Positions 1 through 11,569 are shown, numbered from the stretch's first letter. The stretch is 64,000 nt of DNA from Acanthococcus lagerstroemiae (GCA_031841125.1 CM063114.1:46459574-46523573); one strand, 5' to 3'. The notes: a model not told the origin generated them from the letters alone. Numbers and translations are program-made.

Positions 1-236
1 TTAATTCAGGATTGATAGGTTGATACTGTTCTAAATTTCATTGGGAGACATAGAGAGGTCCATCGTTGACGCTAACGCGTCTAACGAGGGACTCTCTTGT
101 CTCGGGTTGGTAGATGGCTATCAAATTCGAAAATTAATTCAGGATTGATAGGTTGATACTGTTCTAAATTTAATTGGGAGACATAGAGAGATCCATCGTT
201 GACGCTGTCGCGTCTAACGAGGGACTCTCTTGTCTC
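1..236. repeat. Tandem pair of a 133-bp hairpin module
   Basis: Two copies begin at 1 and 134 with the same bases (TTAATTCAGGATTGATAGG), a period of 133 bp. Each ends in an imperfect palindrome of 59 nt (45-103 and 178-236). In each, the 5' arm GAGACATAGAGAG pairs with CTCTCTTGTCTC, and the centre is GACGCT-NN-CGCGTCTA. The second copy is cut at its hairpin end, so the 30-bp spacer (104-133) is seen once. There is no coding signal. It may be a small foldback element or part of a satellite; the left edge of the window hides any further copies. Confidence 0.75.
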
Positions 237-248
237 AACAATTTCTAA

Positions 249-500
249 CTCCCAGGCTGAAGGCTATCTCCTTATACTCGAGAGTAATTCGGGTAAATGT
301 TCACCGCATTCATCCTTCGTTTGACATCGCCTCCACTCAAATGTAATTCGGGTAAAATACAAGTATCTCTCATTTAATTAATTTATGTTAATTAGAGCAA
401 GATGGGGAGTATAGACAAAGAAGCTGACGCTTTCTCCATCAAAACTTCCTACTCCCAGGCAGAAGGCTATCTCCTTATACTTGAGAGTAATTCGGGTAAA
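249..500. repeat. Duplicated 49-bp module
   Basis: A module starting CTCCCAGGC and ending TAATTCGGGTAAA occurs at 249-297 and again at 452-500 with two or three mismatches. Shorter pieces of the same text (TAATTCGGGTAAA followed by a CAAGTATCTC-like string) recur at 341-372 and just after 500. It looks like a degenerate local repeat, with no open frame that matches a known family. Confidence 0.6.
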
Positions 501-1240
501 GTACAAATATTTCATGCAAGTATCTCCCACTTTATCATTAAAACATCCTAATCTCAGATTTGATGTTAAAAACACACATGTCTCACCGCATATGAGTTCC
601 GCTATACCGCAAAATAAAATCCGAAAAACGCGAAGAAAAAGAAGTAATTTAACCATCACCACTATTAAAAATCATCTCGCCGTGAATATAATACTCAAAC
701 AACTTAGATCTCATTTTTTATAAATCACCTCCTTAATCATCTACCCCGTTAACAGCATACAAACAACACGCGCGAAATTTTAAATATTCAGTTCAAAATA
801 TACAACGAAAATATCTCCCACTTAATGCTTTCCCCACTTTAGATTGGACACCAACGAAGGAATCTCGAGTTTGCAGAAGGATTGTCAACTGTTAGACGAT
901 CCCGTTAGACGATAGCAAGTCGCACAACCGTCACCAGCACCGCCACCACCTCCGTTATTTTTCCAACCTGCAAAATTGTCTAGAGTCTGGACAATGGATT
1001 CTCGAGTTACAAAAGCATTGTTTACCGTTTGGCATACCCACACAATGGCGAGATTTTTTCTCCGGTGGTCATCGCTGTTTGCTAATGACTTGAGATGAAA
1101 TAAGCGAAATGTCTGTTCCTCATAGCCTGCAACGTGAAACTGACTCGCCAATTCGATTATTCGAATCTCGATGCGTATTTCCGAAATATTATTTCATATT
1201 TTCCTCATTTTTGATATCTAATTGCATTTTAGCGAGAGCT
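501..1240. other. No recognised feature
   Basis: AT-rich DNA with short frames only. I see no domain, splice-bounded exon or repeat boundary here that I can support. Confidence 0.5.
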
Positions 1241-1244
1241 AGAC

Positions 1245-1360
1245 TCGTCGATCTTAGAAGACCTTCGTCTTCAAAGATCGACGAATCTCCTCTCTTTATT
1301 GCGAGGGACAGAAGCTTCGATAATAGACGCTAGCGCGTCTAGTATCGAACCGCTGTCCTC
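1245..1360. repeat. Two consecutive hairpins related to the 1-236 module
   Basis: The first hairpin (1245-1284) has a perfect 11-bp stem, TCGTCGATCTT with AAGATCGACGA. The second (1303-1360, 58 nt) has outer arms GAGGGACAG and CTGTCCTC around an inner palindrome centred on GACGCTAGCGCGTCTA. That core matches the core of the hairpins at 45-103 and 178-236, while the outer arms differ yet remain complementary. It could be a diverged copy of the same foldback unit. Confidence 0.6.
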
Positions 1361-1504
1361 AGGTTGATTGGTTAGGTAAACGACTAAATTAATTAATTAA
1401 TACCTCCAATCCAATAGCTTATATGAGAGAATAAATCGGATAAAAGATACAAATATTTCAATTAAATCCATATGCTTAATGCATAAGTACCTTCCACTTG
1501 AAAA

Positions 1505-1592
1505 TATTATGCCCGACACATTAAATTATTACGCCCGACGTATTAAATTATTTTACCCGACGCATTAAATTATTTTACCCGACGCATTAAAT
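1505..1592. repeat. Minisatellite, about 22-bp unit, four copies
   Basis: Four consecutive copies of a unit like TTAAATTATTTTACCCGACG, diverged at the left (GCCCGACACA, GCCCGACGTA) and identical at the right (ACCCGACGCA twice). The array is short and non-coding. Confidence 0.8.
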
Positions 1593-1742
1593 GACACACC
1601 TAAAACACGACGTCTATACGTTAAAAATCATTAGCATAATCACCCACCGACAACCCTTACACAGTTGAGCTCTGAACGCATGACGTCAGTGGCGCTTAGC
1701 ATAGTCCGTTGTGTGTTCTAGGACTGGCCTTTTATACCTACT

Positions 1743-1811
1743 CCGGAGGTGCGGTGTCATAGGGGCCACTTTCGCATGAGTGCATCGCCATACGTCCCAT
1801 CACACCAATGG
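1743..1811. repeat. Dispersed repeat, copy 1
   Basis: The block GGTGCGGTGTCATAGGGG through CATCGCCATACGTCCCA recurs near 7460 and 25175. Read on the minus strand, all three copies give a similar peptide containing MAMH and DTAP, with a stop in one copy. It lies about 50 bp past the stop codon of the nuclease relic at 1862, so it may be 3' flank of that gene or an independent repeat. The class is unknown. Confidence 0.65.
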
Positions 1812-1861
1812 TAGTATGTACAATAATACAAGTGTAATTATACAATTTATGTATAAAAACT

Positions 1862-3358
1862 TTATGAGGCCACCAACAATTTGGAGCGCTTGGGGGCTGC
1901 TGCACCATCCTCGTCGTCGTCGTCAATGTTGTTGGGGTCCATGGACATGTCTGGTTCAGGCGTACGTGGGAGATTTTCCTCACTCTCGTCGTCAGTATCA
2001 ACTTCGCTGGTGTGAGGCTGAGGGCTGTTTTCGTATGCTGTGCCCACGCAATGCTTGCATTCTGCAGAGCCCATCTGACCAGCGAGCTGCAGCCAGCGGT
2101 GGCGCAACCAGTTGTGCACTTGTACTGACGATGCGGAGCAGCTGTTCTGTGACAACATCCATTGTTGTGGTGATGGGAACGACACCTGTGAACACATAAA
2201 TCACTCAATTAACTCTGGTGACTTTGTTACAGGAGTGAATAATAATGAGGGGGTTTTAAGAATGAAAAATCTACTACTTCAGAATGATGAGCATAATAAT
2301 ACCCACCTTGTTTGGTAATCTTCCATCCCCAAGCAGATGGCAACTTCTCCCCTTGGCTTCCTCCCATCCACGTGTGGACTTGTTGGTAAGTCCCGAATGA
2401 ATGGTACTTAACGGCATCTCTGGTTGGCGTCAGTCTGGCAAGTTGGCATTTCGGTTTTGCCACGACAGTGGTGAAAATGCGGTATATCAGGTCATCGAGA
2501 TTGTCACCTTCAATGTTCCCTCCATACAGTTTCACCAAAAACTTCTCTCCAACGTCAGCAGTTTGAGCTGGAGCTATCTTGGAGTCCTTGAAAATCTCCA
2601 ACATCTCGGAGAGGCCGGAGTTCTTCTGATACGTCTGTATTACCTTCTTCTTCCCTATTCCAAAGGGTGCTGAGGTGGTGTCGCACCCACTTATCGCGTG
2701 CAGGAAGAGTATGTCCTGTGGCCCGTGTTTGAAAGAGTAGGAAGAATAAAGGATGGTTGGGGTGTTACCCTTCCCACTCTTCTGGAAGTAGACGTTTTTC
2801 TTTGGAAACCCCAACGCATTCAGCAGCGCCAGAAGTTCAATGTCCTCCCCTGTAATGACGAAACTGTCGTACTCCTCGGCAACTGAGACAGCAGTCTGTA
2901 CGATCAGCACATCAGCATCTTCTACTGCCTGCTTGACTTGGATCCCCTTGGCTTCCAGTTCACCCTTCAGCATCGTTATGTAATTCATCTTGTTTTTGTC
3001 GTTGAAAATAAATTTTGCCTGCGTGATGGTGCTGACTAAGGTGGTCTTGAAGAACACAAACTTAGTAGAGGGGTTCAGCAAGGAACGCCGATAACGTTCT
3101 ACTGCCTTGGTGCTTTGGTAGCTTATATCCCACTAGGATAACCATCAAAATCCACTATGGCATTGCTCCCAACGTGCCTTTTGATGTAGTCCACGTAGTT
3201 TTGGCAGACTACCTGGAATGTTGCTTTGCTTGACTTCGTCTAAACCACCCCAAGTAGCAGGAACCCTCCATCAATGACATTGCATTTTCTGCCGCCGAAG
3301 TCTACTTCGCCGGCGATGGGAAGGAATGCCTCATACAGCTTAGATTTACTGCTGAATG
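1862..3358 (-). pseudogene. FEN1/XPG-like (PIN-fold) nuclease relic with Cys-rich tail
   Basis: The longest clean stretch is 284 codons (2227-3081). Seen in it, counting from its first Met: E54-D55-A56-D57 in an XPG-I-like helix, G78-E79-D80 followed by IELLALL, then SGCD at 131-134, and GIGKKK at 141-146. This order matches the metal-binding acidic residues and the helix-two-turn-helix of flap endonucleases (family knowledge: cleavage of branched DNA using two metal ions). Upstream in another frame (3082 to about 3358) lie VIDGG and VDFDGYP, which resemble the first acidic motifs. A frameshift near 3135 and an in-frame TAG near 3240 break that part. A second exon (1862-2185) carries CTTGCATAGC and CKHCVG in different frames, then an acidic tail ending KRSKLLVAS and TAA. 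At least two frameshifts break the Cys-rich part. I infer a dead copy of a multi-copy invertebrate gene family that may travel with transposons. No function of the family is known to me. Confidence 0.75.
2186..2306 (-). other. GT-AG intron of the nuclease relic
   Basis: On the minus strand the exon ends ACCAAACAAG just before GTGGGT (donor at 2306). The next exon resumes after TGTGTTCACAG (acceptor at 2186). Joining the two keeps the frame (phase 1) and reads KITKQ then GVVPITTT, which continues smoothly. The 121-bp size is ordinary for a small insect intron. An intron argues that this copy is genomic and not a processed retrocopy. Confidence 0.7.
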
Positions 3359-3359
3359 A

Positions 3360-3640
3360 TAATTGATAGTTAGAGGGCCAAAACCTTCGTTTTTGGCTAA
3401 TTTTTACCATTTTGAGCAAATTCCTCTAACTTTGATCGGCTATATCTCGGTTAATATTAGGTTTAGGAAAAAGTTTATGCATACAAAATCGTAGAAAATT
3501 TAATGCTCTATAACTTTGGAAATGAACGTTTAGGTCGAAAACCACTTAGTTTAGAGGTTATACGGGCGAAAAACCGAAAAAAATCCGAAAATTTTAAGGT
3601 TTTTCGGTCCTCCTTAAGTTAGCACTGGTCCTTTTGAGGT
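3360..3640. repeat. Probable dispersed repeat, class unknown
   Basis: AT-rich text with phrases such as TATATCTCGGTTAATATTAGG and TAGGTCGAAAACC. It resembles in style the block at 56870-57440, which also has a CTCGGTAAATATG-like phrase. No termini or coding are visible. The resemblance is by eye only. Confidence 0.3.
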
Positions 3641-3780
3641 GGAAGACTTGACAGAGTCATCCCACAGCACCATCGAACAACCTGTAAAAGTTCCATTAAC
3701 TTCGGAATTTTTTCCAGCAGACACCACTTTTTTTAGCTCTGTCTACTGGACTAGGTTATGTCAAAAAATGAATTAGAGTA

Positions 3781-3984
3781 GCCACGGATCCAGTCAATCA
3801 TTTTGGGGAGGGAAATGGCAGAAGGAAAAGCGCGCGAAGCACGCGACAAATTTTTGGCTGCCCCCTCTTCCACAGATTTTTCCCCTTCCCCTCAGATTCT
3901 TCCCACTACCTCCACCGATTTTTCCTTTTTATTTGTAAGGGGGATTTCCCCCAGATCCACCCCTCCCCTGTGGATCCGCCCTTG
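3781..3984. mobile_element. Short hAT-like MITE with GGATCC-type ends
   Basis: The left end reads GCCACGGATCC and the right end, on the opposite strand, CAAGGGCGGATCC. Flanks TTAGAGTA (3773-3780) and TTAAAGCA (3985-3992) match at 6 of 8 positions, as expected for an old 8-bp duplication. The interior is pyrimidine-rich with no transposase. The ends resemble those of the elements at 27460 and 37374. Confidence 0.55.
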
Positions 3985-3992
3985 TTAAAGCA

Positions 3993-6215
3993 TTTACCAT
4001 TTCGATACATAAATAATGTGGAAAGTGGAACCAATCTGAAATAGTTGAAAATCAGCTGCTTACGGAACCTTAAGAAAAAGGCGAAGGGGAAAAGGATTCC
4101 CGGAATGGATTCAGCAATCCTGAAACACCCTACTTGAGAAAGAAAATAATGTTTAGGCCAATATGAGGGGCTCCTCCTCGATTGAAGTTCATATTCAAGA
4201 AAACAATGGTAATTCCCGATAGAATTTCAACCCTTTTGAGACACACGTTAACCTTCCAGAACCTGGCAGAAATTTTCTTGCAATATTTGAGTTCCATCTA
4301 GGGAGCGTTTCAACAGAAAAAAATTATTTGGAACCAAGTGTAACGAGGACTACCCTAGTGTGCAGTGTGCACTAATATCTTGTCGGAGCAAAAGAAAAAT
4401 AGAGTTTCGTGATACGAACGCAAAATTTTTTTTGAGCGTCACATGACTAATTTGATCTTTGAAATATAATTATAAAGATGGAATTCGCTGTTCGCGTTCC
4501 GACGATGAAAAACTCGATTTTGATATTCACGAGTGTGTTTCAGTGTAACTGATACACTGATTCGTAAACATAAAACGGAATATAGATATCAAATTTATTT
4601 CCTCCCCCTTCTCTCTCTTACTCTCTCTCGCTGTTTTCCGTAATTTATTCACATCGACAGCAGTATTTTCAGTATTGACAAACGTAGGATTATAATTAAA
4701 AAAGGCAAAAAAAAAAAAGAAAATGTTCCAACGAGGCTGTACCGATAATACTGATAAGTCTCCCCGAACAGCTCCGAACGATGTCGACATCAGATAAATT
4801 GCCTGCTCCCGTTGAAAATTTACCCAATATTACAATTTTTCGACCTTCGCAGCGGAGCCACATCAATGCTATCCTATCGGATCAGTTTCCTCTACAAATT
4901 CGCGGCGACATGATTCGTGTTTTGGGCGGATTTTCTGGCTGCTCGCGTGTCGCCGTCATCGTCATCTTTGCGCCCGTTAAATTCGAAATTTACATTTATA
5001 TAGACTTTAACGATATTCGAAAAACGTTCTTCGTATAGGTACAGCTCATTTTATTACAAATGACGCGCCATTTTTGTTCTTTATTGTGACTGATGGTTTC
5101 CTTATCGCGCATCAGTAAGAGAGCCTGCTCGTCGAACCAGATAAATTCGTTTCCATTATTAACTCCCTGATCCCTCGGAAATGGCGGGCGATTTTTAAAT
5201 TTTCTTCGGTATTGAATTATTCGCCGCTTGCCGCCTTCGCGCGTACCGGGTGGCTCTCTGAGGATGGCGAAATCGAGGATATTTTTAAAGATGTTGCGAA
5301 TGGGGCATCATTCGGGGTTGAAAGGACCTCGACAGCCGTTGATGAAATTTTAATGCGTAGGTGGCTGCCAGACCGATGAATACCGGCGATTACCATCCCT
5401 GAACAGGGTTGCGAAGCCAATGAATTGGGGGCTCGGCTGCCGCTTCTGCTTCACGCGAAATGTTAATTATGAATTTAGCTTCGGCTTTGAACTGAACCAT
5501 TAGTTTGGGTTTGGTTCTGACGGCGACAAGAGATTAACTTCTTTTGGCTTCATCTTATTTCTTTCTCCTCTGTGCCTACTTACGCGTCTAATACCTCTCC
5601 TTCCTTCGACCGTGTTCCGAAGACAAACGAAACCAAATTATGTCTGATTTCCGCTTCAGCGGTAACTCCCAGTGGAATTATTTAATCGGCCTCTGCTTCG
5701 GCTTCGAGGTCAGCCGAATTTCGCTTTCTTTTGGCTTCTTATAAGCTGTAGGTAAATTAGATTTAAAAAAGTTGTTTTTAAGAGAAAAGGAGTAACAAAG
5801 GAGAGTTTTCCGGAACTTCTTAAAGATGGTGTCCTAACTAACATAGTAAAGTCTCCGGCCCTTCCTCTCCTCATAATTTATTTACGAATATTTGAACCCC
5901 CAAAAAGAATATCCTGTTATGGGATGTACCGTAACGCGGGGTGATGTTTCTTACTTTTTTCCGGTCTGTCCTGTTTCAGGCGCTCTACAGACGGTAAGAA
6001 CTGGGTTAGGTAACAAGGATATTTTTTGTAATTTTGATGGGACATTGTGGAATAGCCTAGGAGATAGAGACCATAAAATTGGCAAAGTGGACATTTTGGG
6101 GCAAAAAAGAAAAAATTAGTGGAATGTGTTCAGTTATGTGTCAGAAACAACATATTAAAAATCCCACCCCCAGATCCTGTGCAAAAGGCTCCAGCCCCCC
6201 TCCCCCCAGAAACCA
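3993..6215. other. No recognised feature
   Basis: Unrecognised sequence with a poly(A)-like tract near 4710 and several short frames (for example an 85-codon frame at 4781-5038). Those frames show no domain, no codon pattern and no splice context that I can defend. Confidence 0.45.
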
Positions 6216-6218
6216 TGT

Positions 6219-6490
6219 TTTCGTATTTTTCAGCAGATATCTCGCGATCTATGAGGCCTTGATGAAATATTTTTAGCTGAAAATGTTCCTCGTGAAATTT
6301 TATACCAGGAAGTACTCAAATGTTAGCTTAGACCTACTTCTTAGCCTAGAAAATTTATTAAAGTAGGCAAAAATCGACAATTTTCGCGGTTTTTTGCGTT
6401 GTATTTTTTCTTCAAATATATCGCGATGTATGACGCCTATCCTAGAAATATTTTTAGCTGAAAATGCTCCTCGTAAAATTTCATACAAGG
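6219..6490. repeat. Imperfect tandem duplication, about 179-bp period
   Basis: The phrase TCGCGATCTATGAGGCC at 6242 recurs as TCGCGATGTATGACGCC at 6421. Each is followed by AAATATTTTTAGCTGAAAAT and a CCTCGT(G/A)AAATTT string. The copies are diverged and non-coding. Confidence 0.65.
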
Positions 6491-7204
6491 TAGGTCACAG
6501 AGGAGGTAGCCTACTCCTGCCTTCCGGCCACAGAACTCCCTTGAAATTAGCCGAAACTCGAAATTGTTACTTTTTTGAGGAAGTATTTTGCCTCTCTACA
6601 CAATACACATTTCTTCGCTAATGTCTCGTGACTACGGTGCGAATAATAGGAACGAACCCTCCGCTATACTGAGTATATAATTACGGTATTCTTTCGTAAC
6701 CATAGTCTTCCTTAAATATTTCCAAGCTTTCACGAACAGAGCCATTGAAAAGTTTCAAAATCCTGAATTGGATTCAATTTTCAATTTTACCAAATCTTAA
6801 GAATCCTGAGAATTTTTTCCTGATTTTCATCATAATTCGTTGATCGTTCTTCCAGTGCGTGACAGCAAGTTATTTTATAAATTTTCCACAGCTTTCCCGT
6901 AAGAATAGTTTGAAGATTCCTAATATGAAAATACGTTCAATTTTCGTGTTTGTCGAATTTTCAAATTTTGAGATTTTTTCCAAACTGCTTATCATTACTC
7001 ATTAATTTTTCCGATGTAACTATAATTTTTGAGGAACTGAACTGAATTTTAAATCTAAAGTCTTCTTATTTTGTATAAATTCAAATAAATGTTTGAAAAG
7101 TTGTTGTTGATTTGAAAAACAGTCACCCAGGAAAACATTCAAATACATAGTTCCGACTAATAATAATTTTGAAAAATGAAAGATTTAACAATATTTCAAA
7201 CTGA
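6491..7204. other. AT-rich, no recognised feature
   Basis: Low-complexity AT-rich DNA. No open frame, repeat boundary or RNA gene could be supported. Confidence 0.5.
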
Positions 7205-7207
7205 GCT

Positions 7208-7396
7208 CCATTCAACATTTATTTATTTATTATTTATTATAGCACATGACGCAGTACTTACTTATATTCATATCCTGCAGTAAGTCCACATTTCGACCTA
7301 GGCCGATTTTTCGGCAAGATGAGAAGAGGGCTGAGATAGCCCTAACAGCCTCCCCGACGTCTCTGAAGTAATGCTCGAAAAGGCGGATTCCAGGGC
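7208..7396 (-). mobile_element. LINE-like 3' end with (AATA)n tail
   Basis: On the minus strand an open stretch of about 60 codons reads through FEHYFRDVGEAVRAISALF and ends in a stop at the start of an AATAAATA-type tail. A short C-terminal frame running straight into a simple AT tail is typical of truncated LINE 3' ends. The clade cannot be named because no RT motif is present. It directly abuts copy 2 of the dispersed repeat, so both may belong to one element. Confidence 0.4.
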
Positions 7397-7525
7397 TCGG
7401 GTTGAGAGCACATCCCTCCGGTCACTGATGCGATACTCGAAAGGGTAGCTACCGGGGCCGGGGGTGCGGTGTCATAGGGACCACTTTGGCATGTGTGCAT
7501 CGCCATACATCCCACCACAGCATTG
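7397..7525. repeat. Dispersed repeat, copy 2
   Basis: Shares with copy 3 (25141-25235) the order: a GCCACTGATG-like phrase, CGAAAGGGTAG, GTGCGGTGTC, then CATCGCCATACATCCCACC. On the minus strand the block reads MAMHTCQSGPYDTAPPAP. The function is unknown. Confidence 0.65.
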
Positions 7526-7549
7526 CACAAGGTAGCAAGTTGTAGCAAA

Positions 7550-10020
7550 AAGTAATGAAGGCGGATAAAAATACATATTATAGGTCAGACTGTTAAAGAT
7601 AAATTTTCTGCCAGCATTCTCAAGCAAATTCTTGTAGATCAACACTTACAGAAATAAAATATTGTAAAAGTACTCACTTACTTTTAATTTTCACATCTCA
7701 CTTTATAACAATTCGAAATTAAAAAACAATTACATATTTGAAACCAACATTAAAAACGTTATTTTAAAAAATGAACATTAAGTTCGTAAACATAATGCTA
7801 TTGCAGTAACACAGCATAGAAAAAGGTACACAAAAGCTCGCAACCTGCTCGTAGAAACTCCGCCCACTTGGCGCGTGTCTAAAGCAATCGCACTACTGCA
7901 AATGTCGTCAACACACATGCAACCGGATGCCTTGGGCATTGCTGAAAACGATCCGACTATCAATTTGTTGTTTTGTCAACATTCATTTTCTGGAATTTTG
8001 GCGCTCTAGGTTTTTTTTTTTTACAAAAAACTTACTGTGAGTGGAGCTGGCACGTGGTGAGATCTCGAAAACCGGTAAAGTGGAGCTGAAGGAACAGGAT
8101 CCCTACTATCCAAAACGCTAAGAACCCTAAAATCGAGTTTTTAGTTGAAATTTAGAAAAACGGCTGTACAGCCAAAACTGTGATTGTCAAAGTAGGCCCT
8201 TCCGATTGAGACGTACACACATGTTCTAATTTTACTGTACTATAGGATACACTAAAAGCTCCACATCCAGATGAGTCAAAATTTCCCGCAAACTTGTCGC
8301 TCATCCCCCCCCCCCTTTCCTCCGGCTACGCATATTCGGCATTTTCTCAGCAATCAAGTGTTTGAAAGTAATACCATATCCCAGCTCCTCGGTTTGGCAG
8401 TTAATTGAAAAATTTCGGGGAACCCAATAACATCAGGCACTGATTGTGAAGCCCGACTACAGAATCAATCACGTTTTATATTTGCCTTTTCCGCGTTTCC
8501 AATATCTGTACATGGAGGAAAATATTTACATTTCTCTTTCGATGCCAGCACACTCGACGAGCGGGCCCGTTAATTTTGAATCGATTTCGAGTTATAAAAG
8601 TGGGGAATTGCAATTGGTGGCTTCGGTGGAACGCGTCGTACGCTTTGAGAAGCCCTTGGTCAAGCGCTTTCGAAAAAGAAAACATCCTATTGTAATTGTT
8701 AGCACATTTTCACCGTCGCCGTTTCCCAGTAAACGCCCTTCGGCATTTCAGAGACCGAACCTCATCGTCGTCTTGAGCGAATGAACCCGAAATGCGAAGG
8801 TAATAAAAAACTGCAAAGGAAGGGGAAAAAAAGGAAAGTTTTGCTATATAGATGTATTTAAACTCAGCTGAAACATCTTTCTATTGTCTATTTACGGAGG
8901 CTGCTCGCTGCTGCAGCCCCCGCCGTAAATGACGGAGATTACATTTTCGCCTCGGTTTAATTTCGTTTTACACAGAGCGGTTCTCATATTGGCAAATAAT
9001 CGAATACGCTCGTTATTAGCCGCATTTAATCGTTCGCTTTGATCGGCAGAATCGTGTAGGTGAAGCTAAATTTACTCGCAAGAAACCACATGTACGATTA
9101 CTCCAACCTATATATCCTACGCCAAGAGGTAAAGGAACGGAAGTTTGCTGTAAAGGCAAAATGTTCGTCGGATTACTGAGATCGTTATTAATTTCCCGCG
9201 TACGATATATTTGCTAGTACTCGAGTTTCTGTAGCTCGAGTCATATTTAAACATATTATGCAGCAGGCCCTCCTCTTGGCTGATAGTTTGCCGTGGTGAA
9301 AAGGCTTGAACGTAAAAAGTGAAAGAGAACCTTCTCAATGAGGTTATATGAATGTAACGAGATTCGCACCGAAAAACGTACGAAAACACGTACTAAGAAC
9401 TTTTAATGTCACACTAATACAAACGCACGAAAACAGTAGCTAGATCGCTTCGAAAACACGAATTATCGCATACAAAACTAGACTCTACGGCAACGACCAG
9501 CGGCGTTTATATATCTCGGCGTTATCGGCGAAACACCTTATCGCTTTCGTTATCGAACTTCTATTCTGCTGCTCGAAACGTGTCGATCTTTCTTCGCTTA
9601 TCTCGAATGTTCGGGATTATTCGCCAGCACATGAATATTGGTAAAATCGCGACCAAAAGCACCTAGGAGAAGGCAAACACCGACAGATAAACCCTATTGA
9701 AAGCAATGAAAAACTACAATAGTATCTCTTTCCAGGAAATGTAGCTTTTCCAAATTAATATTAATTACTGACGATGGCGTTCCAACAGGTAGATAACGTT
9801 TCCGGACGTAAGAAGCTATCCATTTGGATGTACGGGAAGGAGCTACTTGGGGGAGCATCATCATCGGAACATTTTAACAAGAAGGGCGCAACTAAAATAG
9901 GAACTAGGAATGTGAGAATATGCAAACTGCATACCTCCTTTGATACATTTCAACCTTCTACATTCACTTTTCTCAGTTGCACTTATTCAAAGTTCCGTCA
10001 GTGTTGACCCACAGGGATTT
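7550..10020. other. No recognised feature
   Basis: Mixed sequence with a C-tract near 8287 and the stronger-looking but unsupported frame 8446-8784 (112 codons). I see no domain, signal peptide or repeat structure here. Confidence 0.45.
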
Positions 10021-10036
10021 CAAAAATGGTCCAAAA

Positions 10037-10071
10037 AGACAACATTTGACCACCGGTGTCAAATGTTGATC
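10037..10071. repeat. Small palindrome of the CAACATTTGAC motif
   Basis: CAACATTTGAC and GTCAAATGTTG face each other around a short spacer. The same motif (TCAAATGTTGAT) recurs at 12930-13010, just past the Helitron, so the motif belongs to the locus on both sides of that insertion. Confidence 0.5.
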
Positions 10072-10570
10072 TCCTTGACGGATTTCAATTTCGAGCTCAT
10101 TGCATTTACTTACTGAAATATTTCTTACATATCGATGTAGATGGTAAATGGCACAATAGTTTTCTTTCCAGATCTCTCTATCTATTAAAAACCAAAACTC
10201 CTCCTCCCCCTCCCCCTCTGAAAAAAACCTCCAAGGAGCCTGATATCTAAATCCCGGCCTTCGTCCCTACCACCTCCTCCCTCTCCTCTGTGGCTGAGGA
10301 GGGGTAGCCTACCCCTAGGAGGGGTTCCTGGTATATGATCGAGGTCCTGGAGGGGGAGGAGGATCATGGCGTGGGAGGGAGCTGTGGAGGGAAATGGAGG
10401 CCAGGAGATAGTGGTGGGTGTGGGGTCCCTACCATCGGCGATGGCCTACCCTAAAGAAGGGTCCCTGGTGGGTAAGAGAGGTTTGTGGTAGGGGAGGAGG
10501 ACCATGAGAGGGCGGGAGCTGTGGAGGGGAACTCCTCCCCCCTGGGAAAAAATTCCGAGGGGCCTGAAGT

Positions 10571-11569
10571 CTAAGAGTCATGTGAATTATATAATACAAA
10601 AAATTAAAAAATACTATAGCAGGATAACCGCTTTATATAACAATACTTTCGGACTAAATTTCACGGACAGAAAAATCTTATACACGGCACTATTTAGATC
10701 TATTGTGGAATATGGCAGCACAATATACTTCCCTAAACTGAGCAAAAGCAACAAAAATAAAATCAAAAAGGAACAGAGGAAAATATTATTAAACGTCATA
10801 TCAGCCTATAGAACAGTATCTTATTCGGTAACTAATGTCGTTGCAGGAATTCTGCCTATTGAACTACACATTGAAAAAACCAACAACGTTAAAAAAATTA
10901 AATGGTCTGGCATACGTGAAAAGGAGAAAAAAAATAAAAATCAGGGATATTAATAAAAGATATATTGACGTTTGGCAAAAGCAATATGAAACAGACCAAA
11001 CGGGTTCAGGAGAACTTTCAAATTAATCCCAAATATAGAGTATAGAAATAAAAACAAAGATTGAAACCAAACTTTTATCTCACACAATTTCTAACAGGTC
11101 ACGGATATTTTGGTGAATACCTGAAAAGATTCAAAATTAATGAAATTGATAAATGTCTAAACTGCAAAAAAAAAGACCGACTCGCCAGATCACACATTTT
11201 TGAGCTGTCCAGCATTCAAAGAAATAAGGAAAAAGTTTGGAATAAAAAACAGTTATGACCAATGGTTCATAAACAAAACAAAAACAATAAATACAATAAA
11301 TTATGTAGGCAAAATTATGAAAAATAAAAAATAAAGAAAAACCCAACCGTTAATCTGACCCTTCCTACGATGTTCATATTATAATTTTACTTTAGAGTAT
11401 AGTTTACATTAAGTTTTAATTTAAGTTGAATAGTTTTGTTGATTATAATGTTCCTGTGATGACCCGATGACTACGGAAAAATCAAGTTTGGTAAAAGTAG
11501 TCATCGGGTCAATACAAATCACATATGTACTTACTTTTTAAAAAAAATTAAATAAAAAAAAAAAAAAAA
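10571..11569 (+). mobile_element. 5'-truncated R1-clade LINE (C-terminal RT region, broken)
   Basis: Three overlapping frames carry one protein. The first (to 10953) has ISAYRTVSYSV and AGILPIEL, the thumb region typical of R1-type non-LTR retrotransposons. The second has RYIDVWQKQYE. The third (11061-11258) has FYLTQFLTGHGYFGEYL, then CLNCKKKD and SHIFELS, the C-terminal zinc-knuckle region in which expected residues are replaced. Two frameshifts separate them. The copy ends in a poly(A)-rich tail at about 11569, preceded by a perfect hairpin. It sits inside the Helitron, so it inserted later. The RT catalytic palm is missing because of 5' truncation. It is related to the LINE at 47050. Confidence 0.8.
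11460..11511 (+). promoter_or_regulatory. 3'-UTR hairpin of the R1-clade LINE
   Basis: A perfect 15-bp inverted repeat, TGACCCGATGACTAC and GTAGTCATCGGGTCA, with a 22-nt loop, about 60 bp upstream of the poly(A)-rich tail. The related LINE at 47-48.6 kb has a hairpin of different sequence in the same place. By analogy with known LINE 3' ends it may be recognised by the reverse transcriptase; that role is inference. Confidence 0.65.

Noticed and set aside
8446..8784. 112-codon plus frame
   Set aside because: No known domain, no repeat support and no splice context; could be chance.
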